Counted from the first letter of the stretch, positions 7,844 through 16,738 are shown. The stretch is 22,132 nucleotides of DNA from Actinomycetes bacterium (GCA_029778515.1 JAKOQD010000019.1:1-22132); one strand, 5' to 3'. The notes: generated by a model not told the origin, from the letters alone. Program-made: numbers and translations.

Positions 7844-8224
7844 ATGTACCCGGATGATCTTCAGTACAGCAGCAAGCACGAATGGGTGCGGCAGGGCGCG
7901 GGCGGCACGGTTCGGATCGGCATCACCAGCTACGCAGCCGAAGCCCTTGGCGACGTCGTCTACGTCTCACTGCCTCAGGTGGGCGAAGAGATCGCCGTCG
8001 ATGACGCCTGCGCCGAGGTCGAGTCGACCAAGAGTGTCTCCGACGTGTACTCGCCGGCCACCGGCGTGGTCACCGCCGTGAACGAACTCCTCAACGACAC
8101 CCCAGAGACCATCAACTCTGACCCTTACGGTGACGGTTGGATCTTCGAGCTCGAGTTGAGCGATCCGGAAGAGCTGGACGAACTGCTGGACGCAGACGGC
8201 TACGCCGAGCTGGTGTCGGGATAG
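7844..8224 (+). CDS. gcvH: Glycine cleavage system H protein
   Basis: A 126-residue lipoyl carrier protein. The lipoylation site is Lys63 in VESTKSVSDVYSP, within the typical H-protein fold (HEWV near residue 12, GITSYAAEALGDVVYV at 26-41). It shuttles the aminomethyl group from GcvP to the T protein and is re-oxidised by the L protein. The start is ATG 7844 with AGAAGGAG (7827-7834) about nine bases upstream. Length is normal for the family. The gcvP gene is 2.5 kb downstream; gcvT and the lipoamide dehydrogenase are not in this window. Confidence 0.98.
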   Translation: MYPDDLQYSSKHEWVRQGAGGTVRIGITSYAAEALGDVVYVSLPQVGEEIAVDDACAEVESTKSVSDVYSPATGVVTAVNELLNDTPETINSDPYGDGWIFELELSDPEELDELLDADGYAELVSG

Positions 8225-8293
8225 GCTTGACGTCAACCTGCGGTTGAGCCTGCCCTCCCACGGCCGACCAGCCAGGCACGAAAGGTGAACGTG

Positions 8294-8776
8294 ATGAGCA
8301 CTTGCCCCGCATGCGGCTTTGAACTCGTCGAGCCCGTGAACTTCTGCCCGCACTGCGGCGCAAGCCTGGCAAAGCTCTCCGGTGACACCACCAGGGTTAT
8401 CCCCGCAGTGGTCGACGAGTTCCAGACTGAAGACCTGACGCCCGCCGACTCCGCGGCCGTCGAGGCGCTGCCGCCGGGCTCGGCGATCCTGCTGGTGCTC
8501 CGCGGCACGCACGCCGGCGCGCGCTACCTGATCGACTCCGACGTCGTCACCTCGGGCCGGCATCCGCGCTGCGACATCTTCCTGGATGACATCACCGTCT
8601 CGCGGCACCATGCCCGATTTGTGCGGCGCGGTTCGGAGTTCTGGGTGAGCGACCAGAACAGCTTGAACGGCACCTACGTGAACAAGGTGCTGGTCGAGTC
8701 GGATGTCCTCCTCAAGACTGGGGACGAGGTGCAGATCGGCAAGTTCCGCATGGTGTTCTTCACTGGGCACGACTGA
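8294..8776 (+). CDS. garA: GarA/OdhI-like FHA regulator with N-terminal zinc ribbon
   Basis: About 160 residues. The first 22 hold a zinc ribbon with Cys4, Cys7, Cys18 and Cys21 (CPAC...CPHC). A DTTRV motif follows at 31-35, aligned with the ETTSV phospho-acceptor motif of GarA and OdhI, then a short acidic linker and an FHA domain (about 65-156). That domain has SGRH around Arg89, SRHH around Ser103 and SLNGTYVN around Asn125. In mycobacteria and corynebacteria the threonines are phosphorylated by PknB/PknG, which switches binding to 2-oxoglutarate dehydrogenase and glutamate enzymes. The rest matches GarA closely, including GLPPGSA-like and GDEVQIGKFR segments. ATG 8294 is preferred, with AAAGGTG about six bases upstream; GTG 8285 and 8291 are alternatives. 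The zinc ribbon is absent from M. tuberculosis GarA as I know it. The stop overlaps the next ATG. Confidence 0.9.
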   Translation: MSTCPACGFELVEPVNFCPHCGASLAKLSGDTTRVIPAVVDEFQTEDLTPADSAAVEALPPGSAILLVLRGTHAGARYLIDSDVVTSGRHPRCDIFLDDITVSRHHARFVRRGSEFWVSDQNSLNGTYVNKVLVESDVLLKTGDEVQIGKFRMVFFTGHD

Positions 8777-9471
8777 TGGCGATCGGGCTGCGGAGCATCG
8801 GCCAGGTGCTGGCTGTCCTGAAGCCCGAGTTCGAGGACGTGTCCATCTCGAAGATCCGCTTCCTCGAATCGGAAGGGTTGATCTCGCCGGAGCGGGCCCC
8901 TTCGGGCTACCGGCGCTATGCCGAATCCGATATCGAGCGGTTGCGCTACATCCTCGATGTGCAGAAGAACCACTACCTACCGTTGAAGGTGATCCGCGAG
9001 CACCTGGACATGATGGACCGCGGGCAGGAGCCACCGGTCCTCGGTACCAACCGCCCGGCGGAGGGCGCGACGCCGGTCGAATCCCCGGCCGCGATCAGCG
9101 GTCAGGCCCACGCACCGAAGCGCGCCATCCGGATCACCCGACGTGAGTTGTTGGAACTGAGCGGCCTGGCGGAGGCGGCGCTCTCCGACCTGGAGAAGCA
9201 CCAACTTGTGGTGCCGCGCCGGGGCACCATCTACTACGGGCGCGATGCGCTCACCGTTGCGGTGATCGCTCGTAAGCTCGCCGCCTTCGGCATGGACGCG
9301 CGTCACCTGCGCGTGGTCAAGCAGGCCGCTGAACGCGAGGTCGGCCTGATCGAGCAGGCCGTGGCGCCGCACCTGCGCCGGAACCCGTCCGCTCGCACCC
9401 TGCCGGCCGACGTGATGCAGCTGGTGCTGCACGCCCATGCCGCGATCATGAGATCCCAGTTACCGCAGTGA
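8776..9471 (+). CDS. MerR-family transcriptional regulator (Rv1828-like)
   Basis: A 231-residue regulator with an N-terminal MerR winged helix: ISKIRFLESEGLISPERAPS then GYRRYAESDIERLRYIL (about residues 25-60). A second region with a helix-turn-helix-like TRRELLELSGL and YYGRDALTVAVIARKLAAFG (about 115-178) resembles another MerR-type half. The protein has the architecture and position of M. tuberculosis Rv1828, directly after garA. The ATG at 8776 overlaps the garA stop (TGATG), so the two are translationally coupled. No cysteine-rich metal-binding loop is visible, so metal sensing is not indicated. The regulated genes are unknown; the surrounding lipid and glycine genes are natural candidates. 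Confidence 0.9.
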   Translation: MAIGLRSIGQVLAVLKPEFEDVSISKIRFLESEGLISPERAPSGYRRYAESDIERLRYILDVQKNHYLPLKVIREHLDMMDRGQEPPVLGTNRPAEGATPVESPAAISGQAHAPKRAIRITRRELLELSGLAEAALSDLEKHQLVVPRRGTIYYGRDALTVAVIARKLAAFGMDARHLRVVKQAAEREVGLIEQAVAPHLRRNPSARTLPADVMQLVLHAHAAIMRSQLPQ

Positions 9472-9479
9472 GGCCAGCC

Positions 9480-9989
9480 ATGCGCGAGCTGAAAGTCATC
9501 GAGATCCGGGTGTCGACGGGCGAGGCGCCGCCGCTAGTTGTGCTCGCCGAAGTGGGCGGTGCTGAGCGCCGGATTCCGATCTGGATGAGCCACGGGGGAG
9601 CCTCGGCGATCTTCAGCGCCACCGAGCCACCGGACGATCAGCGTCCGAGCATTCACGACGTCGCCTGGCGGCTGGCGACAAGCTCCAGTGAACCGCTGAG
9701 CGCGGTGACGATCACCCGGTACGAGGCCGGGCAGTATTACGCCGAACTCGTCTTCGGCGAGACGGTGCTGCCGGCGCGGCCGAGTGATGCGATCGCCATC
9801 GCACTTCGCTCCGGTCGCCCGATCCAGTGCAGCGAGGAGCTGCTGGAGACGGTAGGCGTGAGCGCGGAGGAACTCGGCACGGCCCCGGCTGATGGCGTAG
9901 AAACCCCGGAAGACGAGGTGGAACGCTTCCTGGAGTTCCTCGACTCGGTGACCCCGGAGGACTTCACCGGCGATGAAGGCAAACCCTGA
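9480..9989 (+). CDS. DUF151/bifunctional nuclease (BFN) family protein
   Basis: About 169 residues. It has the family pattern of an N-terminal beta-rich core (ELKVIEIRV, then RIPIWMSHGGASAIF), IHDVAWRLA, and the conserved VLPARPSDAIAIALRSGRPI (about 97-116), followed by an acidic tail rich in Glu and Asp. A plant member has been reported to have DNase and RNase activity, but the bacterial role is not settled. ATG 9480 was chosen because GAGG, overlapping the merR stop, lies six bases upstream; GTG 9468 would add four residues. Position matches Rv1829. It belongs to the same transcription unit as garA and merR. Confidence 0.88.
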   Translation: MRELKVIEIRVSTGEAPPLVVLAEVGGAERRIPIWMSHGGASAIFSATEPPDDQRPSIHDVAWRLATSSSEPLSAVTITRYEAGQYYAELVFGETVLPARPSDAIAIALRSGRPIQCSEELLETVGVSAEELGTAPADGVETPEDEVERFLEFLDSVTPEDFTGDEGKP

Positions 9990-10039
9990 GGAAGTGGTTA
10001 AGACTCGCTGGATAGGTGAACGCCGGTCCGGGCGTGTCG

Positions 10040-10068
10040 TTGACCCGAGGCGGTCGCGAGGTTAGCGT
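10040..10068 (+). promoter_or_regulatory. Sigma-70-type promoter TTGACC-N17-TAGCGT
   Basis: A -35 box TTGACC (10040-10045) and a -10 box TAGCGT (10063-10068) are separated by exactly 17 bases. A start near 10075 gives a leader of about 36 bases before the second merR gene. This is the clearest promoter in the window and suggests the gene is not only expressed by read-through from garA. Confidence 0.65.
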
Positions 10069-10110
10069 CAGAATCCCAACGCGGTGATTCCAGCGAAACG
10101 AGGCCGACCG

Positions 10111-10665
10111 ATGAACGCAATGAACCAGGTGCCCCCGGCACAGGATCTGCTGTTCGATGGCGACTTCTCGCCGCTGCCCGACGATCTCGGCTTCCGCGGG
10201 CCGGTGGCCTGCCGCGCCGCCGACATCACCTACCGCCAACTGGACTACTGGGCACGCACTGGTCTGGTGGTGCCGGAGGTCCGGCCAGCCGGGGGATCTG
10301 GGACGCAACGGCTGTACAGCTTCCGTGACCTGCTGATTCTGAAGGTGATCAAGCGACTGATCGACGCCGGCATCTCGCTGCAGCAGATCCGCACGGCCAT
10401 CGACCACCTGCGGGCGCGCGGAGTGCAGGACCTGACCGAGGTCACCCTGATGAGCGACGGCGTTTCGGTCTACGAATGCACGACGGATGATCAAGTGGTC
10501 GACCTGCTGCGCGGTGGCCAGGGCATGTTCGGCATCGCGCTGGGCGGCGTCTGGCGGGACATCGAAGGCACTCTGCAGCAGTTGCCCGCCGAGCGCGCCG
10601 AGGATCACCCGCAGCCGGCTGACGACGAACTGTCGCGCCGCCGTCAGGCGCGCGCGGTCGGCTGA
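10111..10665 (+). CDS. MerR-family transcriptional regulator (Rv1830-like)
   Basis: About 184 residues. The MerR DNA-binding domain is central: FRGPVACRAADITYRQLDYW, ARTGLVVPEV, then QRLYSFRDLLILKVIKRLID and AGISLQQIRTAIDHL (about residues 27-100). A C-terminal part with VYECTTDDQVVDLLRGGQGM and FGIALGGV matches the Rv1830 type rather than metal sensors. ATG 10111 is preferred, with CGAGG seven bases upstream; GTG 10084 would place the first codons close to the predicted start site. Its own promoter lies at 10040-10068. The M. tuberculosis gene in this position, Rv1830, has been linked to growth and division control, so a cell-cycle role is possible but not shown here. Confidence 0.88.
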   Translation: MNAMNQVPPAQDLLFDGDFSPLPDDLGFRGPVACRAADITYRQLDYWARTGLVVPEVRPAGGSGTQRLYSFRDLLILKVIKRLIDAGISLQQIRTAIDHLRARGVQDLTEVTLMSDGVSVYECTTDDQVVDLLRGGQGMFGIALGGVWRDIEGTLQQLPAERAEDHPQPADDELSRRRQARAVG

Positions 10666-10736
10666 GCCGGCGCCCACGGGTCTCGCCAAGCAGGGCAGCA
10701 AAGCTCGGCCTACCGGACCCGAGGTGCATAGCAGGA

Positions 10737-10742
10737 TAGGTT
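10737..10742 (+). promoter_or_regulatory. Candidate -10 element TAGGTT upstream of gcvP
   Basis: TAGGTT at 10737-10742 fits TANNNT and would start transcription only a few bases before ATG 10753. The -35 position (CGGACC at 10714-10719, 17-base spacing) is a poor match. I found no glycine riboswitch in the 87 bases between the merR stop and gcvP. Confidence 0.3.
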
Positions 10743-10752
10743 GGTGCCTGCG

Positions 10753-13611
10753 ATGAATGACTTCACCCAACGCCACCTGGGCGCGGTTGCGTCCGACCGT
10801 TTCGAAATGCTCGCCGCGCTCGGCTACGCCAGCCTGGACGAGCTGACCGACGCCGCAGTGCCGGTCGCCATCAGCCTCCGTGAGCGTCTCGACTTGCCTG
10901 AGCCGCGCAGCGAGTTCGAGGTGCAGCGCGAGCTTGCCGCGATGGCTGCGCAGAACCGTCCGGGGCTGTCGATGATCGGCCTGGGCTACCACGGCACGGT
11001 CACCCCGCCGGTGATCCGCCGGATGATCCTGGAGAACCCGGCGTGGTACACGGCCTACACGCCCTACCAGCCGGAGATCAGCCAGGGTCGCCTGGAGGCG
11101 CTGGCGAATTTCCAGACCGTGATCGCCGACCTCACCGGACTGCCGATCACCGGGGCCAGCCTGCTCGACGAGGGCACCGCGGTCGCCGAGGCGGTCGCAG
11201 TAGCGCACCGGGTGACCCGCAAGGGCGGTTGCGTAGTGGTGGATCCACAGCTGCTGCCCCAGAGCCTCGCGGTGCTGCGCACCCGCTGTCTGGCCACCGG
11301 CATCGACATCGTGGTGGCCGACGATTCCGTGGCCGATTCGGTTCGCGCGCACCAGTGCTTCGCCGTGGTGGTCCAGGTACCTGGGGCGGACGGCGTGCTG
11401 CCGTCCGCCACCGAACTGGGAGCCTTGGCGCAGCTCGCGCACGACAACGGCGCTCAGCTCATCGCCGCCGTCGACCTGCTCGCGCTGACGCTGATCGGTT
11501 CGGCAGCGAGTTGGGGCGTGGACATCGCGGTCGGCTCAGCGCAGCGCTTCGGCGTCCCGCTGTTCTACGGCGGCCCGCACGCCGGCTTCATCGCGGTTCG
11601 CGAGGGCTTGGAACGCCAGCTCCCCGGACGCATCGTCGGCATCAGTAAGGACGCGGACGGCATCCCCGCTTTCCGGCTGGCTCTGCAGACCCGTGAGCAG
11701 CACATCCGTCGTGAGAAGGCCACCTCGAATATCTGCACCGCGCAGGTTCTCCTCGCGGTCACCGCGAGCGCCTACGCCGTGCACCACGGGCCGGAAGGGC
11801 TCACTGCGATTGCCCGATCCGTCCACGAGCGGACGCGTCGACTCGCCGCAGCACTTGCCGCCGGGGGGCTGGAGTTGGCCTCGGACGCCTTCTTCGACAC
11901 CCTCACCGTGACCGTGCCGGGGCGCGCGGACGACGTCGTGGAAAGTGCCCGCGACCAGGGGATCCACCTTCGGCGCAGCGATTCCGACCAGGTCGGGATC
12001 AGCCTCGGTGAGGACACCGACGAGGCTGCCCTGGTGAAGGTCTGCGAAGCCTTCGGGGTGGCGCCGCCCAACGCGTCCAGATTCGGCGGGTTGGGCGACC
12101 ACGAGCGCACCGAGCCGTTCTTGACGCATCCGGTGTTCAGTGCGTACCGGAGCGAGACCGAGTTCATGCGCTACCTGCGGACGCTCGCCGACCGGGACTT
12201 CGCGCTTGACAAGGGCATGATCCCGCTGGGGTCGTGCACGCTGAAGCTGAACCCTGCGGCGGCCATGGAGCCGATCAGCTACCCGGGCTTCGCCGGCCTG
12301 CATCCGTTCGTGCCCGAGGCGGCCGCCCAGGGCTACGCTCGGATGATCGGCGAACTCTGCGACTGGCTGGCCGAGATCACCGGCTACGACCGGGTGAGCC
12401 TGCAACCCAACGCGGGTAGCCAGGGGGAGTTCGCCGGCCTGATGGCGATCCGTTCCTATCACTTGGCCAACGGCGAACCGCATCGGGTGGTCTGCCTGAT
12501 TCCGGCGTCCGCGCACGGCACCAACGCCGCGTCCGCGGTGATGGCCGGCATGCGGGTGGTGGTGGTCGCCACGGCAGCCGACGGCTCGGTCGACCTGACC
12601 GACCTGGCTGTGAAGATTGACAAGCACGCCGCCGAGTTGGCCGCGGTCATGGTCACCTATCCGTCCACCCACGGCGTCTTTGAGGAGACCATCACCGAGG
12701 TTTGCGACCGCGTCCACGCCGCCGGTGGCCAGGTCTACGTCGACGGTGCCAACCTGAACGCAATGCTCGGGCTGGCGCGTCCCGGCAAGTTCGGCGCGGA
12801 CGTGAGCCACCTCAACCTCCACAAGACGTTCGCCATCCCGCACGGTGGTGGCGGTCCGGGCGTCGGCCCGGTGGCGGTACGCGCCCATCTGGCGCCCTAC
12901 CTGCCGAACCACCCGCTCGAGCCGAGCGCCGGCCCGGCGAACAGCTATGGACCGATCAGCGCCGCGCCATTCGGCTCGGCCGGAGTCCTGCCGATCACCT
13001 GGGCCTTCATCGCCCTGATGGGCGCGGACGGGCTGCGCGAGGCGTCCCAGTCGGCCATCCTGGCGGCGAACTACGTGGCCCGACGCCTGCGCGAGCACTT
13101 CCCGGTGCTGTACACCGGGGCCTACGGACTGGTGGCGCACGAGTGCATCATCGACCTGCGCGAGTTGACCAAGCAGACCGGCATCACCGTCGACGACGTC
13201 GCCAAGCGACTGGTCGATTACGGCTTCCACGCGCCCACGATGAGCTTCCCGGTAGCCGGGACACTGATGATCGAACCCACCGAGTCTGAAGCCAAGGCGG
13301 AGATCGACCGTTTCTGCGACGCGATGATCGCGATCCGTGCAGAGATGGACGCGGTGGCCGCCGGTGTGTGGCCGGCGGACGACAACCCCTTGCACAACGC
13401 CCCGCACCCGGTGTCTCGGATCCTCGCCGACGAGTGGACACATCCGTACTCCCGCGAACTCGCCGCCTATCCCGCCGGTGTGCGCCGGGGGCCGATCGGC
13501 TCCGGCGGACGCGACAAGTACTGGCCGCCGGTTGCCCGGATCGACCAGGCCTACGGCGACCGCAACCTGGTCTGTACCTGCGCGCCGGTCGCGGACTACG
13601 CGTCGGAGTAG
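10753..13611 (+). CDS. gcvP: Glycine dehydrogenase (aminomethyl-transferring), P protein
   Basis: A full-length, single-chain P protein of about 952 residues. It decarboxylates glycine with pyridoxal phosphate and loads the aminomethyl group on GcvH. The N-terminal half carries the family's [20 protein letters not shown] and [18 protein letters not shown]. The C-terminal half carries [20 protein letters not shown], the glycine-rich [10 protein letters not shown] loop and the cofactor lysine Lys691 in [11 protein letters not shown]. The C-terminal end ([20 protein letters not shown]) is complete. ATG 10753 is chosen; GTG 10744 would add three residues. No frameshift or internal stop was seen. 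The gene appears to head a tight cluster with the membrane protein, aminotransferase and APH genes that follow. Confidence 0.98.
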   Translation: MNDFTQRHLGAVASDRFEMLAALGYASLDELTDAAVPVAISLRERLDLPEPRSEFEVQRELAAMAAQNRPGLSMIGLGYHGTVTPPVIRRMILENPAWYTAYTPYQPEISQGRLEALANFQTVIADLTGLPITGASLLDEGTAVAEAVAVAHRVTRKGGCVVVDPQLLPQSLAVLRTRCLATGIDIVVADDSVADSVRAHQCFAVVVQVPGADGVLPSATELGALAQLAHDNGAQLIAAVDLLALTLIGSAASWGVDIAVGSAQRFGVPLFYGGPHAGFIAVREGLERQLPGRIVGISKDADGIPAFRLALQTREQHIRREKATSNICTAQVLLAVTASAYAVHHGPEGLTAIARSVHERTRRLAAALAAGGLELASDAFFDTLTVTVPGRADDVVESARDQGIHLRRSDSDQVGISLGEDTDEAALVKVCEAFGVAPPNASRFGGLGDHERTEPFLTHPVFSAYRSETEFMRYLRTLADRDFALDKGMIPLGSCTLKLNPAAAMEPISYPGFAGLHPFVPEAAAQGYARMIGELCDWLAEITGYDRVSLQPNAGSQGEFAGLMAIRSYHLANGEPHRVVCLIPASAHGTNAASAVMAGMRVVVVATAADGSVDLTDLAVKIDKHAAELAAVMVTYPSTHGVFEETITEVCDRVHAAGGQVYVDGANLNAMLGLARPGKFGADVSHLNLHKTFAIPHGGGGPGVGPVAVRAHLAPYLPNHPLEPSAGPANSYGPISAAPFGSAGVLPITWAFIALMGADGLREASQSAILAANYVARRLREHFPVLYTGAYGLVAHECIIDLRELTKQTGITVDDVAKRLVDYGFHAPTMSFPVAGTLMIEPTESEAKAEIDRFCDAMIAIRAEMDAVAAGVWPADDNPLHNAPHPVSRILADEWTHPYSRELAAYPAGVRRGPIGSGGRDKYWPPVARIDQAYGDRNLVCTCAPVADYASE

Positions 13612-13614
13612 ACA

Positions 13615-14703
13615 GTGGTGGAAGCAGCGCTGGCGTGGTGGGCGGAATTCTCGAAGCGCCCGTTCGTGGCGCACATCCTACGGACGGTGGAGCGGTTCAA
13701 CGTGCGTGGCGGCGGCCAGTTGGCGGCCGCGATCGCGTTCTTCTCGGTGTTGTCCCTGGTACCGATCCTGATGCTGGCGTTTTCGGCGCTCGGATTCACC
13801 TTGACGGTCTTCATGCCGGAGGCGCTCGGGGTGATTCAGACCTGGATCAACGGGCAACTCGACACCGACTCCGACTTCGGCCGAAACATCCACGAGGTGA
13901 TCGAGCGCGCACTGACCAGTTGGGCGTCCACCGGCCTGGTTGCACTGGGCATCATGATGTGGGTCGGTTCCAACTGGATCGGCAACCTCAAGCGCGCCAT
14001 CCGGCTGCTGATGCGCGCCGAGGTAGACAATCCGGGACGGACGCTACCGTTGCCCCTCGATGTGCTGGCGAACTTCGCCGGTCTGGTGGGGGTGCTGGTC
14101 GGAGTGGCGGCCACGTTCGTGGCGTCTGCGATCGCGTCGGGCTTCGGTGGCGCGCTGGGCGACCTGCTGGGGATCTCCAACAGCCTGCTCTGGACCGTCG
14201 TGCTAAGGCTGGTGAGTGCGCTGGTGTCGCTGGCGGCCGGCGCGGTGCTGTTCCGGCTGCTCTTCGGCTGGTTCAGCCCGCACCCAGTGCCCTCGCATCT
14301 GGCCTGGGTGGGCGCTGGCATCGGGTCCGCCGGACTCCTGATTCTGCAGTCGTTCACCGGCATCCTGATCGGTGCGTTCTCGCGTAACCTCGGCACTGCC
14401 GTGTTCACCTGGACGCTGGTGCTGATGCTGTTCCTGAACCTGTTCGCGACCTTGATCCTGATGATCGCGGCGTGGCTGGCCACGGCTGAGGAACCCGAGC
14501 CTGAGGTTCTACCCGAGCTTGTGGTGACCGAGCCGACGCTGCGGTCGCTGCCCACCAAGCCCGGCCAGGAAGTGGTCTCGGCGGAAGTGGCGCGCAAATC
14601 GATGGGCGTCGGCCTCGGCGCCGGCTATATCGTCGGCTCCGCGACCGGGCTCGGTCTGGGCGCGCTGCTGGTGGGGGCACTAGCGAAGCTGCGCCGCAAA
14701 TGA
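13615..14703 (+). CDS. YihY/BrkB-family inner membrane protein
   Basis: A 362-residue integral membrane protein. The family signature near the N-terminus is seen as GGGQLAAAIAFFSVLSLVPI (about residues 34-53), and six hydrophobic segments follow, ending near residue 286. The tail has a polar linker and a last Gly-rich hydrophobic stretch (YIVGSATGLGLGALLVGAL). The family was once annotated as RNase BN by mistake; its function is unknown, and proposals include transport and envelope roles. The GTG start lies three bases after the gcvP stop, so it probably depends on gcvP translation. Its stop overlaps the next ATG by four bases. Membership is clear; the role is not. Confidence 0.88.
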   Translation: MVEAALAWWAEFSKRPFVAHILRTVERFNVRGGGQLAAAIAFFSVLSLVPILMLAFSALGFTLTVFMPEALGVIQTWINGQLDTDSDFGRNIHEVIERALTSWASTGLVALGIMMWVGSNWIGNLKRAIRLLMRAEVDNPGRTLPLPLDVLANFAGLVGVLVGVAATFVASAIASGFGGALGDLLGISNSLLWTVVLRLVSALVSLAAGAVLFRLLFGWFSPHPVPSHLAWVGAGIGSAGLLILQSFTGILIGAFSRNLGTAVFTWTLVLMLFLNLFATLILMIAAWLATAEEPEPEVLPELVVTEPTLRSLPTKPGQEVVSAEVARKSMGVGLGAGYIVGSATGLGLGALLVGALAKLRRK

Positions 14704-15848
14704 CCCGATTGTCACGGCGCGGTCAGGTCGAGCCGTTCCATGTGATGGAGACCGCGGCCGCCGCAGCCAGGCGTCAGGACACCCACGGCGACGCCATCCT
14801 GCTCTGCGTCGGCCAACCGGCCACGCCGGCACCCCTGGTGGTTCGGGAGGCCGCTCGGGCCGCGATCAAGCAGAAGGTGCTCGGCTACACAGTCACCGCA
14901 GGGATCCCCGAGCTGCGCGCCACGATCGCCGCCGACTACGCGGATCGCTACCACGTCGGTGTCGATCCGGCGGACGTCGTGATCACCACCGGGTCTTCGG
15001 CCGGCTTCCAACTCGTGCTGCTGGCTGCCTTCGATGCCGGTGACACGGTGGCGATGACCCGTCCGGGTTATCCGGCCTACCGGAACACCCTGTTGAGTCT
15101 CGGGGCGCGGGTGATCGATCTGGAAGCCGGCCCGCAGACGCGCTACCAGCCGACCGTCGCCATGCTCGAAGCCTTGCCGGAGCCACCGGCCGGGCTGGTG
15201 ATCGCGTCGCCGGCCAACCCGACCGGCACGATCATCGACCCTGGCGAGCTGGCCGAACTGGCCGCGTGGTGCGCGGCGAACGACTGCCTGCTGATCAGCG
15301 ACGAGATCTACCACGGCATCAGCTACGGCCGCGATTGCGTCACTGTCCGCCAGTTCAGCGCGGACGCGGTCGCGGTCGGATCGGTCAGCAAGTACCACTC
15401 GATGACCGGCTGGCGGCTGGGCTGGCTGGTGCTGCCGCGGGCGTTACGGCGTCCGGTGGAACTCCTGCAGGGCAATCTGGCCATCTGCGCGCCCGCGATC
15501 TCGCAAGTAGCCGCGCTGGCCGCTTTCGCCGCCGAAGCCAGGGCAGAACTGGACGGGCACGTGGCCCGCTACGCCCGCAACCGCGACCTGCTGCTGCGGC
15601 GCCTGCCCGAACTGGGCATCACCGCCTTCGCCCCACCGGACGGGGCCTTCTACGCCTACTGCGACGTCAGCCATCTCACCACCGACAGCCAGCGGTGGTG
15701 CGCCGACGTGCTCGCTGCGACCGGTGTGGCGCTGGCGCCGGGCATCGACTTCGACCCGGTAGCTGGCAACCGGATGATGCGGCTCAGCTTCTGCGGGCAA
15801 ACCGACGAACTGGCCGAAGCACTCGACCGGCTCGCCCGCCTGACGTGA
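14700..15848 (+). CDS. Class I/II pyridoxal-phosphate aminotransferase (AspC/AspB-like)
   Basis: A 382-residue fold-type I aminotransferase. Visible cofactor residues are Asn in SPANPTG (about 163-169), Asp in LISDEIYHG, Lys231 in SVSKYHSMTGWRLGW (the Schiff-base lysine followed by the phosphate-binding Arg), and a C-terminal Arg in MMRLSFCG that likely holds the substrate carboxylate. The family transfers amino groups between amino acids and 2-oxoacids; the substrate is not readable from the motifs. ATG 14700 overlaps the YihY stop (ATGA), and the stop overlaps the next ATG (TGATG at 15846-15850), which indicates a polycistronic unit. The nearest named type I can suggest is the probable aspartate aminotransferase AspB group. 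Confidence 0.9.
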   Translation: MTRLSRRGQVEPFHVMETAAAAARRQDTHGDAILLCVGQPATPAPLVVREAARAAIKQKVLGYTVTAGIPELRATIAADYADRYHVGVDPADVVITTGSSAGFQLVLLAAFDAGDTVAMTRPGYPAYRNTLLSLGARVIDLEAGPQTRYQPTVAMLEALPEPPAGLVIASPANPTGTIIDPGELAELAAWCAANDCLLISDEIYHGISYGRDCVTVRQFSADAVAVGSVSKYHSMTGWRLGWLVLPRALRRPVELLQGNLAICAPAISQVAALAAFAAEARAELDGHVARYARNRDLLLRRLPELGITAFAPPDGAFYAYCDVSHLTTDSQRWCADVLAATGVALAPGIDFDPVAGNRMMRLSFCGQTDELAEALDRLARLT

Positions 15849-16738
15849 TGATGCACGCGAGGCAGGTCGAGGTCGCCCTCGATTGCCTCGCCGCCGCGCT
15901 CGGCGAGCAATTCCCGCAGTTGCGAGGGCTAGCCGTCCGGCGGATCAGCTCCGCGGGGACGGTAGTCGCTCCCGTCCGCGTGGGTGACAGCTTCGTGGCG
16001 TGACTGCCGCTGGTTCCCAGCGCCGATGCGGCCGCCCGCGAACGCCTGCTCGCCGAAGCCGGCCACGCACGGTACCTGGCGGGTCGGCTTGCCGTCGAGC
16101 TGCCGCGTCCGCTCGGCATCGGTACGCCGTTCGAGCGCTATCCCGGATTGTGGTCGGTCTGGAGCTGGGTGGACGGCGTGTCGGTAGACCGGTCATCCGG
16201 CCTCGACCAGAACCTGCTGGCCGCCGACCTGGCGGAGCTGCTGCGGTGCTTCCACGAACTGCCCACCGATGGCCAGTCCTGGAGCGCTGTCGGACGCGGC
16301 GCGCGGCCACTCGCCGACTCGGCGTGGGTGCGCTCCTCGATCGAGCGCTCCGCGCACCTGGTGGACGCCGCCGCGGTGACCTCGCTCTGGGAGCGGGCAT
16401 TGGCCGCTCCGGGCTTCACACAGCCGGCCAGCCGGATTCATGGCGACCCGATGCCGGGAAATCTCATCGTCCGCCACGGTCGGCTGGCCGGACTGATCGA
16501 CATCGCCGAACCCAGCTTCGGCGATCCCGCGTCCGACCTGGCACCAGCTTGGACGATCTTCGACGAGCCCGCCCGGACCCTGTTCGGCCAGGTACTGGGT
16601 CTCGACGAAGCCGCTTGGGAGCGCGGCCGCGGCTGGGCGCTGGAGGTGGCGATCGGCGGCCTGCACCACTACGAGCGCACCAATCGCGGCTTCTACGACC
16701 AGGCGGCCCGGACGATCTCCCGGCTGCTGGAGGAGTGA
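15848..16738 (+). pseudogene. APH/choline-kinase-fold phosphotransferase interrupted by one in-frame TGA
   Basis: From ATG 15848 to TGA 16736-16738 there is one frame of 297 codons broken only at TGA 16001-16003 (codon 52). Both sides belong to one protein: before it, VRVGDSFVA; after it, LPLVPSADAAARERLLAEAG. This is the start of APH-type kinases, where an Arg is usual at this point (VARLP), so CGA to TGA is the simplest change. The downstream part has the catalytic loop RIHGDPMPGN and the metal site LIDIAEPSFGDPASDLA. Family substrates include aminoglycosides, homoserine, fructosamine and small metabolites; none can be assigned. The ATG overlaps the aminotransferase stop. A restart at GTG 16148 would lack the N-lobe. 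It is either a recent pseudogene, a sequence error or a readthrough gene. Confidence 0.82.

Noticed and set aside
10666..10752. Glycine riboswitch upstream of gcvP
   Set aside because: The gap is only 87 bases and I could not find the tandem aptamer core; the likely -10 box lies almost at the start codon, leaving no leader.
9964..11442. 492-codon open frame on the minus strand
   Set aside because: Covers two unrelated plus-strand genes and their promoter; no recognisable domain.
11536..13674. 712-codon open frame on the minus strand
   Set aside because: It lies wholly opposite gcvP in high-GC DNA, has a basic/His/Arg-rich composition without any domain, and is a codon-bias shadow.
16001..16022. 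Selenocysteine insertion at the TGA of the APH gene
   Set aside because: Family members have Arg, not Cys, at this point, and the downstream hairpin is shorter and closer than a bacterial SECIS; high-GC DNA forms such hairpins by chance.
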